From assembly GCA_051208045.1 (NCBI GenBank), contig JBPJFY010000007.1:1-64000 (forward strand): a DNA stretch of 64,000 nt, written 5' to 3'. The notes beneath the pieces are model-generated. The model did not search any database and had not been told where the DNA came from. It saw only the letters and a program-made list of their open reading frames with translations. Of the stretch, positions 57,713-64,000 are shown in pieces (the stretch's first letter is position 1; each line of letters opens with the position of its first letter). The stretch is from LZORAL124-50-18 sp051208045. GTDB taxonomy: Bacteria; Pseudomonadota; Gammaproteobacteria; Pseudomonadales; Oleiphilaceae. Made by a program: the position numbers and the translations under genes.

Positions 57713-59539
57713 TTGAAGGTACCTCTGTTTTCTCCATGCACTGAAGCGCTTCAGCGTTGTTTGCACGTGGTGCTGTTCTTAATTTTCAGCCTACCGGCGG
57801 CGTATGCTCAGCATTTGCCAGACGCACAAGCCCCGCAAACGGTGGAGTCCGGCTGGTCTTACCATTGGGGCGATATCCCCTATGACGGAAGCGCTCAGCA
57901 AGGTGGCTGGCAGTTCACTACAGACCGTTGGCAGCCTGCCGCCTCATTGGACGCTATTGAGGGGCGGATGGGTGAGGACATTCTCTGGCTGAAACTGGAT
58001 CTGCCGCCCCTGAGTTTGCGCGACCCGCACCTGTTTTTGTGGAGTATCGATCTCACCGTCCAAGTCTTCGAAGCCGGGGGAATGATCTACCATTTTGGCG
58101 ACATCGATTTACAGGGCAACAGTCGGTTTGCTGGATGGCCGTGGCATTTGATCCCCATCGGTCAGCCTGAGTCGCCCACGCTGTATTTCCGAATCTATTC
58201 AAATTACCCGTTTATCGGCCCGTCGGGTGAAGTCGTGCTGGGCAACAAGTCAGATTTGTTGGATCGCGTCTATGCGCGTGGCATGACCGGACTGGTTTTT
58301 GTCGGCATTGTATTCATCGTGGGTATCGTCAGTATGTGTCTCGGCCTGATCAAACGGGACCGGGGGCGTGCTATCTCGACTGGCTTTTTGTCCTTTGATC
58401 TCGCATTAATGATGTTTGCAGAAAACGAACTCAGCCAGGTGTTTATTAACGATCCCTTGATGTGGCGCTATGTTGCCGCATTCACTTACTTTCTGGTACC
58501 TGCGTTTCTGGCCTGGGTGGTGCAAAAGTGGTTTCGTTACCACATTACCTGGTTGATCAAGAGTGTGCTCGTGCTTTCGTTGGTGTTTGTGGTGGGGGTC
58601 TGGGGAGCGTCGTCCTTCGCGGGTTACACCTTTATCAATGCTTATCCGGTTTTTGATGGTTTATTGATTGTGTATATGCTGGCGTTGGTGGTTGCCTGCC
58701 TCATGAAGGCGCAACGCTTCAATCTCCAGGAAAAACTGATTGCTTTCGGAATCCTGGCACTTTTTATTTCTCTCGCGTTGGACAGTTTGAGTGCGCACGG
58801 CCTGATTGACTGGATAGGCAAAGCGGGGCAGTGGGGGCTGATTTGCTTCACGCTGGCGCTGCTGGTGGTGTATCTCATCAAAGACTGGCGACAGCAAAAA
58901 GCGCTGCGTATTTTAAGGAATAATCTGGAGGCGCAGGTAGTTGAGCGTACCCAGGAGCTGGAAGAGAGCAAGGCACGGCTGGAACAGCTTGCCCGGGAAG
59001 ATTTTTTGACCGGTTTGTTAAATCGTCGGGCATTTATGGAGCTGGCGAACCGGGAGGTGGTCAACTCCAAGCGGCATCAACGTCCATTATCACTCATTTT
59101 GTTCGATATTGATTTTTTTAAGGACATAAACGATCTGCATGGCCATGATGTGGGAGATTCTGTCCTCAGAGAAATCTCCAAAGCCACCTTGAGTATTTGC
59201 CGGGAGGGAGATCTGGTGTGTCGATACGGTGGCGAGGAGTTTGTGATCCTGCTTCATGCGACCGCGCGGGAAAATGCCATCAATCTGGCGAACCGGCTGC
59301 AATCTGCCATTAAATCCGTGTGTGTAACCACTGAGGCGGGTGAGCCTGTGCATGTCACGGCCAGTTTTGGATTGATCGCGTACACCGGGTATCAAGATAG
59401 TGCTCAGGAGTCCGAGTCCAAAAGCCCGGAAAAACTCCTGCATTTTCTACTTATGCAGGCCGATCGTGCGATGTACGATGTAAAAAATGCGGGCCGGGAT
59501 GACATTAAGGTCTATGAGGTGAATGTGGATGCCGCATGA
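57713..59539 (+). CDS. 7TM-DISM diguanylate cyclase
   Basis: A 608-residue membrane protein. Signal-like start (VVLFLIFSLPAAYA), a periplasmic 7TMR-DISMED2 beta domain (about 30-185: EDILWLKLDLPPLSLRDPHL, LYFRIYSNYPFIGPSGEVVL), seven membrane helices (about 190-400), a short coiled coil (LEAQVVERTQELEESKARLE) and a GGDEF domain. GGEEF is intact at 506-510, and the inhibitory REGD lies at 497-500. It should make c-di-GMP in answer to a periplasmic ligand, probably carbohydrate-like. The start codon is a TTG with GAGGG before it. Its end overlaps the deaminase gene by 17 bases. Confidence 0.92.
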   Translation: MKVPLFSPCTEALQRCLHVVLFLIFSLPAAYAQHLPDAQAPQTVESGWSYHWGDIPYDGSAQQGGWQFTTDRWQPAASLDAIEGRMGEDILWLKLDLPPLSLRDPHLFLWSIDLTVQVFEAGGMIYHFGDIDLQGNSRFAGWPWHLIPIGQPESPTLYFRIYSNYPFIGPSGEVVLGNKSDLLDRVYARGMTGLVFVGIVFIVGIVSMCLGLIKRDRGRAISTGFLSFDLALMMFAENELSQVFINDPLMWRYVAAFTYFLVPAFLAWVVQKWFRYHITWLIKSVLVLSLVFVVGVWGASSFAGYTFINAYPVFDGLLIVYMLALVVACLMKAQRFNLQEKLIAFGILALFISLALDSLSAHGLIDWIGKAGQWGLICFTLALLVVYLIKDWRQQKALRILRNNLEAQVVERTQELEESKARLEQLAREDFLTGLLNRRAFMELANREVVNSKRHQRPLSLILFDIDFFKDINDLHGHDVGDSVLREISKATLSICREGDLVCRYGGEEFVILLHATARENAINLANRLQSAIKSVCVTTEAGEPVHVTASFGLIAYTGYQDSAQESESKSPEKLLHFLLMQADRAMYDVKNAGRDDIKVYEVNVDAA

Positions 59540-59972
59540 GGATTTTATGGCCATGGCCATTGAAGAGGCTGAAAAAGGGCTGGCGGAGGGCGGTATTCCC
59601 ATCGGTTCGGTGCTCGTGGTTGACGGTGTGGTGGTCGGCCGCGGCCACAATCAACGTGTGCAGCAGGGGAGTGCCATTCTGCATGCGGAAATGGATTGTC
59701 TGGAAAACGCCGGGCGGCTCACGGCGGCAGACTATCAACGTGCGGTGTTGTATTCCACGTTGTCTCCCTGTGACATGTGCAGCGGCACCGCATTGCTCTA
59801 CGGCATACCGCATATCGTGATCGGTGAACATCAGACCTTCCAGGGCCCGGAGGCGTACCTTGAGTCTCGGGGGGTGACGTTAACTCATCTCGATGATGCC
59901 CGCTGCAAACAGTTAATGAATGAATTTATCGCCCGCCATCCTGCCCTCTGGAACGAAGATATCGGAAAATAG
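59523..59972 (+). CDS. nucleoside/cytosine deaminase family protein
   Basis: A 149-residue zinc deaminase. HAEMDCLENAG holds the first zinc ligand His and the catalytic Glu, and SPCDMCSGTALLYGI the two Cys ligands. The overall pattern (MAIEEAEKGLAEGGIPIGSV, IGEHQTFQGPEAYLESRGV) resembles the fungal-type cytosine deaminase branch more than tRNA adenosine deaminase TadA. It would convert cytosine or a related base to the keto form. ATG 59523 overlaps the upstream GGDEF gene by 17 bases; ATG 59529 is an alternative. Confidence 0.9.
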   Translation: MWMPHEDFMAMAIEEAEKGLAEGGIPIGSVLVVDGVVVGRGHNQRVQQGSAILHAEMDCLENAGRLTAADYQRAVLYSTLSPCDMCSGTALLYGIPHIVIGEHQTFQGPEAYLESRGVTLTHLDDARCKQLMNEFIARHPALWNEDIGK

Positions 59973-60048
59973 CATTTCGTTGTTTTCTTGCGCTAAGTCA
60001 ATTGCCATTGCCCATTCAAATCAAGTTTTTGTGTGGAAAAAATACCAC

Positions 60049-60062
60049 TTGATATTTATCAA
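60049..60062 (+). promoter_or_regulatory. FNR/DNR box upstream of nirS
   Basis: TTGATATTTATCAA is a perfect match to the TTGAT-N4-ATCAA site bound by FNR, ANR and DNR proteins. Its centre lies 74 bases before the nirS start, and a -10-like GATATTAAT follows at about 60079-60087, so it is well placed for class II activation at about -41. It predicts induction by low oxygen or nitric oxide. Confidence 0.85.
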
Positions 60063-60129
60063 GGTTCTAATCCTTACGGGATATTAATGTGCTACATGAC
60101 ATCTAATCTTTCGAAGGGAGAAGTCACAC

Positions 60130-61767
60130 ATGAACAAAAAACTAAAACTTGGAAAACTGGCAGCTGCTGTGGCGTTCACGACAGTTGCGTTTTCCAGCGG
60201 CGGAGCTTTCGCAGCTGCCAAGAACCAACCAACGATGAGTGAAGCTGATTTCGAAAAAGCTACTCAGCTGTACTTCCAGCGCTGCGCAGGATGCCACGGG
60301 GTACTGAGAAAAGGAGCGACAGGGAAAAACCTGGAGCCAAAAGAAACGTTGAAACTTGGCCAGAAGCGACTGGAAAAAATCATCGCTTATGGTACCGAAG
60401 GCGGGATGAACAACTTCGACGATATCTTCAGCAAAGAAGAAATCTCCCTGTTGGCCACCTACATTCAGATGGATGCACCGGTACCGCCGGAAATGTCCAT
60501 CGCAGACATGAAGAAACTCAAGCACGTTTTTGTTGAGCCTAAAGATTACCCCACCAAGCCTCTGCATGGTCGTAACTGGGAAAACTTCTTCCTTGTGATC
60601 GAGCGTGACGTAGGTAAGGTTGCGGTCATCGATGGTGACAAGAAAGAAGTAGTTGCCCACGTACCGACCGGTTATGCGGTACACGTACTGAAAGGTGTTG
60701 AGAAACACAAAAAGCTCAAAGCGAAAGACGCTGGCCGTTTCTGGTACACCATGGGCCGTGACGGTAAGCTGACCAAGATCGACTTGTGGCAGACCCCCGA
60801 CAAGATGAAAGTGGCAGAAGTACAGATCGCGTATGACGCCCGTGACGTTGCTGTGTCTGGTGATGGCAAGTACGTGATTGGCGGTGGTTACTGGCCACCT
60901 CATTTCGCGATTGTTGACGCCGAAACGATGGATCCTGTGAAAGTCGTATCCTCACGGGGTGTGAACGTGGATGGTGAGTACGTCAACGAGTCTCGTGTTG
61001 CGGCCATTTACGATTCGCCAAATGAGTCCAGCTGGGTGGTTTCCATGAAGGAGTTGGGTCAGATGTGGCAGGTGGATTACAGTGACCTGACCAATCTGCA
61101 CATCTCCAAAATGGATACCGCGAAGTTCCTGCATGACGGGTTCTTTGATCCGACTGGCCGGTACTTCCAGATTGCAGCAAACGCGTCCAACAAGATGGTT
61201 GTCGTAGATACCAAAACCGGTAAGCGCGAAGCCATGATCGACGTGGATAAGCTGCCTCACCCAGGTCCCGGTGCAAACTGGAACGATGCGAAGTGTGGCC
61301 CTGTGGGCGGTACCACGCATTTGGGTGTGGGTAAAGTGACTGTATGGGGTAACGACCCTGCGGGCCACAAAGACCAGGCCTGGAAAATCTGTTACGAAGT
61401 AGAAACCGATGGTGCTGGCGTATTTATTCGTACACATCCGAAGAGTGACTACGTGTGGGCAGACCAGACCAAGCATCCTGAGCCGGAAGTTCAGCAGTCA
61501 ATCAAGGTCATTGATAAGAAGACCCGTAAAGTGGTGAAAACCATTCGTCTGACTGAAAAAGAAGGTTATGCGGCGGTTCACATGGAGTTCAACAAGGCTG
61601 GCGATGAAGTATGGGTTTCTATCTGGAACCGTAAAGACAGCTTGAAAGACAACGGTGAGATCGTGATCTTTGACGCGAAGACGCTGAAAGAGAAAGCGCG
61701 CGTGAAAGGGTTGTACGCACCTACCGGTAAGTTCAACGTATACAACCGAGTGAATCACGTCACTTGA
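60130..61767 (+). CDS. nirS: cytochrome cd1 nitrite reductase NirS
   Basis: A 545-residue periplasmic enzyme, with signal peptide KKLKLGKLAAAVAFTTVAFS and cleavage after AFA. It has a cytochrome c domain with RCAGCHGVLRKGATGKN (haem c, Cys52-Cys55-His56) and an eight-bladed d1-haem domain. Family signatures include LVIERDVGKVAVIDGD, KYVIGGGYWPPHFAIVDAET, FFDPTGRYFQIAANASNKMV, DKLPHPGPGANW, KCGPVGGTTHLGVGKVTVWG and KEGYAAVHMEFNKAGDE. It reduces nitrite to nitric oxide in denitrification and needs haem d1 made by other nir genes, none of which lies in this window. It starts at ATG 60130 with AAGGGAG upstream and is preceded by an FNR/DNR box. Nothing looks abnormal. Confidence 0.97.
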   Translation: MNKKLKLGKLAAAVAFTTVAFSSGGAFAAAKNQPTMSEADFEKATQLYFQRCAGCHGVLRKGATGKNLEPKETLKLGQKRLEKIIAYGTEGGMNNFDDIFSKEEISLLATYIQMDAPVPPEMSIADMKKLKHVFVEPKDYPTKPLHGRNWENFFLVIERDVGKVAVIDGDKKEVVAHVPTGYAVHVLKGVEKHKKLKAKDAGRFWYTMGRDGKLTKIDLWQTPDKMKVAEVQIAYDARDVAVSGDGKYVIGGGYWPPHFAIVDAETMDPVKVVSSRGVNVDGEYVNESRVAAIYDSPNESSWVVSMKELGQMWQVDYSDLTNLHISKMDTAKFLHDGFFDPTGRYFQIAANASNKMVVVDTKTGKREAMIDVDKLPHPGPGANWNDAKCGPVGGTTHLGVGKVTVWGNDPAGHKDQAWKICYEVETDGAGVFIRTHPKSDYVWADQTKHPEPEVQQSIKVIDKKTRKVVKTIRLTEKEGYAAVHMEFNKAGDEVWVSIWNRKDSLKDNGEIVIFDAKTLKEKARVKGLYAPTGKFNVYNRVNHVT

Positions 61768-61821
61768 TTGAATGAGTTGACGCATGGTTCGGCGACACGT
61801 CATGTGTAGCCGGATCTCCTG

Positions 61822-61851
61822 CCTCCACCCTGTCTCCGGCAGTGGTGGAGG
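61822..61851 (+). other. hairpin between nirS and the NirT-like gene
   Basis: CCTCCACC (61822-61829) pairs with GGTGGAGG (61844-61851). It lies in the 162-base spacer, has no T-run, and could set the relative message level of nirS and the downstream cytochrome gene by processing or partial termination. Confidence 0.5.
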
Positions 61852-61929
61852 ATTCTACTGAAGTGGTAACGCTTACCGATTTCCGGTCAAGGAAATCACA
61901 TCAACACCGCCTGGATTGGAGCAAGAGCA

Positions 61930-63702
61930 ATGAGTAGCAAGTCCTGGTTACAGGCATTATTGTCTAGAAAAGTACTGTTTGGCACCACCCTGGGGTCTGG
62001 TTTGATTTTCATGGTTATCGGTGTCATTTTTTGGGGTGGTTTCAACTGGAGCCTCGAGCTCACCAACACCGAAGAATTTTGTATTTCCTGTCACGAAATG
62101 GAAGAAAACGTGTACAGGGAGTATCAGCAAACCGTCCATTACAGCAACCGGTCCGGCGTACGTGCTTCCTGTCCGGACTGCCACGTGCCCAAAGACTGGA
62201 TTCACAAAATCCAGCGCAAGATTCAGGCATCCAATGAGTTGTTGCACAAAGTATTAGGCACCATTGATACGCCAGAAAAATTTGATGCCAAGCGACTGGA
62301 GTTGGCCAAGCACGAGTGGGAGCGTCTGAAGAAATCAGATTCCCGTGAGTGTCGCAACTGCCACGATTTCGAGTTCATGCATCAAAATTCACAGAAGCCC
62401 CGTGCCCTGAAGCAGCACACGGCAGCGTTGCAGTCGGGTAATACCTGTATTGACTGTCACAAGGGCATCGCCCACAAAAATGTGCGTGACCTGTTGACGG
62501 ATGAAGAGCTGGAAGCCTTGGAAGCACCGGTGGCAGCATTGGCTAGACCGGAGGCAACACTGCATTTGTTCCAGAAAGATATCGACGATGCGGAAAAAGC
62601 CAAGGCAGCAGCAGAAGCCGAAGCTGTCCGTAAGGCAGAAGAAGCTGAGAAAGCGAAGGCTGAAGCCGCCATGGCTGCAAGCCAGCCTGCGTCAACCGCT
62701 GCGCCTGCAGCTGCCGCGTCGAATACCAGTGGTGGGGCTGATGTTGCAGCCAACGTCAACTGGGACAGCGTGCCAGTAAGTAACATTACGCTATTCTACC
62801 CTGGGGTATCTTCCATCGAGTGGATTCATGGTCGCGACCATGGCGGTAAGCGCGCCTTCACCAAAGGGGATCGTTGCCTGGAGTGTCATGGCGAAGAGAC
62901 TGCGGATATGGGTGAAAAAATCGTGACCGGTGAAAAGCTGGAAGAGCAGTTGATTCCGGGTAAGCGGGGCAGCATTCCTGTCACCGTACAGGCGGCCCAC
63001 GATGGTGAAAACCTCTACATGAAGTTCACCTGGCCTGATACCGCTCACGCGCCGGCACCCTTTGTGGATGGTGGCAAGATGGATCCGGCCAACCCGACGA
63101 AACTGGCGATGATGTTTGGCAGTGATGACGTGGAATTTGCCGATCGATCCGGTTGCTGGGGAAGCTGCCATGAAGATGTTCAGAACATGCCTGGCCAGGT
63201 AGACGGTGCTGCGATCGCTGGCTATGCAGATGCGGCCCGACTGGATACCTCGAAAGGTGTGACCAAGTACCTGGCGGAAAGCCGGTCCGAAATCGAGTAC
63301 AAAGGCAGTAACGACGCCAAGCTGGGTGGCTGGGACAAGCTGAAATCTGAAGATGAAGTGAAAGCTGAGCTGGAAGGCAAGAAGTTCCTTGATCTGATTC
63401 GTTACCAGGCGGGAACGGGTACCGTGGAAGACGGCTATATCCTGGATGAGCGCAAAATGGCCGGTGGCCAGGGTGCGGAGTTCAGCTCCAGTAACGCGGA
63501 TGGTACCTGGACGGTCGTGATGAAGCGCAAACTGGCTTCAGATGCCGCCGGTGATATCAGCTTTGATCCTTCGGCTGTCTACAACTTTGGATTCGCCATC
63601 CATGATGATTTCAGCAACTCACGGTTCCACCATGTGTCGCTGGGCTATCGCATGGGCTTTGATACCGAAGAAGAGGTCGAGATCACCGTTGTAAAGCAAT
63701 AG
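61930..63702 (+). CDS. NapC/NirT tetra-haem cytochrome fused to an ethylbenzene-dehydrogenase-type haem domain
   Basis: A 590-residue membrane-anchored multihaem protein. An N-terminal membrane helix (FGTTLGSGLIFMVIGVIFWG) is followed by four CxxCH sites typical of NirT: CISCH (51), CPDCH (81), CRNCH (141) and CIDCH (173). After a coiled Ala/Glu/Lys linker (220-265) and an Ala/Ser/Pro stretch comes a second unit with CLECH (316) and CWGSCH (409), the latter a CxxxCH in an ethylbenzene-dehydrogenase-type (EB_dh) domain that runs to the end. NirT-type proteins carry electrons from quinol to periplasmic NirS. The fusion would add a fifth haem and a b-type-like domain. It lies 163 bases after nirS and is probably its electron donor; that role is inferred. 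Confidence 0.93.
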   Translation: MSSKSWLQALLSRKVLFGTTLGSGLIFMVIGVIFWGGFNWSLELTNTEEFCISCHEMEENVYREYQQTVHYSNRSGVRASCPDCHVPKDWIHKIQRKIQASNELLHKVLGTIDTPEKFDAKRLELAKHEWERLKKSDSRECRNCHDFEFMHQNSQKPRALKQHTAALQSGNTCIDCHKGIAHKNVRDLLTDEELEALEAPVAALARPEATLHLFQKDIDDAEKAKAAAEAEAVRKAEEAEKAKAEAAMAASQPASTAAPAAAASNTSGGADVAANVNWDSVPVSNITLFYPGVSSIEWIHGRDHGGKRAFTKGDRCLECHGEETADMGEKIVTGEKLEEQLIPGKRGSIPVTVQAAHDGENLYMKFTWPDTAHAPAPFVDGGKMDPANPTKLAMMFGSDDVEFADRSGCWGSCHEDVQNMPGQVDGAAIAGYADAARLDTSKGVTKYLAESRSEIEYKGSNDAKLGGWDKLKSEDEVKAELEGKKFLDLIRYQAGTGTVEDGYILDERKMAGGQGAEFSSSNADGTWTVVMKRKLASDAAGDISFDPSAVYNFGFAIHDDFSNSRFHHVSLGYRMGFDTEEEVEITVVKQ

Positions 63703-63723
63703 GTTATCCTGAATAACCGTACC

Positions 63724-63750
63724 AAGGCCACCCATTGAGGTGGCCTTTTT
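63724..63750 (+). terminator. Rho-independent terminator of the nirS locus
   Basis: AAGGCCACC (63724-63732), loop CATTGA, GGTGGCCTT then Ts to 63750. It lies 22 bases after the stop of the cytochrome gene. Confidence 0.9.
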
Positions 63751-63753
63751 GCG

Positions 63754-64000
63754 TCAGGGGGAGTGAAAACCGGTGACCCATTCTGGAAAGAGCGCAAAAC
63801 GGGGATCTTTTCGGCCCTCTTTTTTTAACCGGGATAACGCCTGAACGCAGGGGGCGTGTTCAGCGGCAGGTACGCCCCAAATACCGCTTAAATAAGCATC
63901 GGATGTTTTCAGCAATACATGCAGATCATTAGCAGATGCCCAAGGCAATGCGAGTGGCGTGGGTACGGCTGCGGCAAAAACATCCCCATGCAGCAGTAAC
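63754..64000 (-). CDS. C-terminal end of an unidentified protein (partial)
   Basis: The minus-strand frame is open from the window edge to a stop at 63754, giving about 81 residues. It includes LLHGDVFAAAVPTPLALPWA, SANDLHVLLKTSDAYLSGIW and ALSRLKKEGRKDPRFALFPE. No family is evident from this tail. The start lies beyond 64000. It is convergent with the nirS locus and shares the terminator region. Confidence 0.6.
   Translation of the reverse strand, partial: LLLHGDVFAAAVPTPLALPWASANDLHVLLKTSDAYLSGIWGVPAAEHAPCVQALSRLKKEGRKDPRFALFPEWVTGFHSP

Noticed and set aside
60130..63702. Frameshift or stop in the cytochrome fusion
   Set aside because: The frame is open through the linker and both halves keep all haem motifs, so I treat it as one gene.

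Overview
The window looks like the chromosome of an aquatic gammaproteobacterium with a denitrification branch. Supporting signs are nirS with an FNR/DNR-type box, a tetra-haem NapC/NirT protein, DUF2956 and DUF3192 proteins, SmrA, several c-di-GMP enzymes and secreted lipoproteins. I do not name a genus. All coordinates, residue counts and family calls were made by eye; no search was run.

Bases 1 to about 10040 are the distal part of a chromosomal integron cassette array. I recognise about thirteen attC sites, all oriented R'' to R' on the + strand, so the integrase and attI should lie left of the window. The array is more AT-rich than the rest. It carries orphan secreted or cytosolic proteins, five toxin-antitoxin-like modules (DUF4160/DUF2442, BrnT/BrnA, VapC/VapB, a second BrnT/BrnA with a broken toxin, and a FitB/FitA-like pair), and debris of several mobile elements. 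These are an IS3-family end, two copies of an IS1111-type element sitting at the same position of two attC sites (one internally deleted), an internally deleted IS1182-like element inside an attC, a probable group IIC intron 3' remnant, and a clipped tyrosine recombinase gene. Many cassettes are so compact that attC supplies the stop codon, the start codon or the last residues of the protein. An SRPBCC-fold protein (10055-10489) lies at the array edge.

From about 10.7 to 33.4 kb the DNA is ordinary chromosome: a periplasmic binding protein, a nitrobindin-like protein, a GAF-GGDEF protein with a ruined signature, SmrA, and an AraC regulator divergent from an operon of an alkyl-DHAP-synthase-like flavoenzyme, GlpD and an FGGY kinase. 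Next come a PAS-GGDEF cyclase, a three-gene sensory set (molybdopterin-fold periplasmic protein, membrane histidine kinase, periplasmic binding protein), a two-domain fasciclin lipoprotein, an ExoY/edema-factor-type nucleotidyl cyclase, a class III alkyl sulfatase and an Hpt-REC-REC-GGDEF-EAL protein.

Bases 33547-40486 are a complete Wadjet/Mks plasmid-defence operon (JetABCD) with overlapping genes. From 40.6 to 60 kb there are small envelope proteins and two TetR regulators. The first is next to a pair of near-identical promoter/operator regions 6 kb apart, driving a solute-binding protein and a DUF6160-like surface protein. The second has a perfect palindrome in front of a NAPE-PLD-like hydrolase. 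Then come an EF-hand protein, an ECF sigma factor with a coupled membrane protein and a DUF3106 protein, an ABC-2 exporter, a 7TM-GGDEF cyclase and a nucleoside deaminase.

The right end (60.0-63.7 kb) is a nitrite-respiration locus: nirS, then a fusion of a NapC/NirT tetra-haem quinol dehydrogenase to an ethylbenzene-dehydrogenase-type haem domain. The last gene is cut by the window edge. The points I find most worth following are the paired IS1111-attC elements (the deleted copy keeps its guide-RNA end), the ExoY-like cyclase, the two-site TetR regulon and the NirT fusion.
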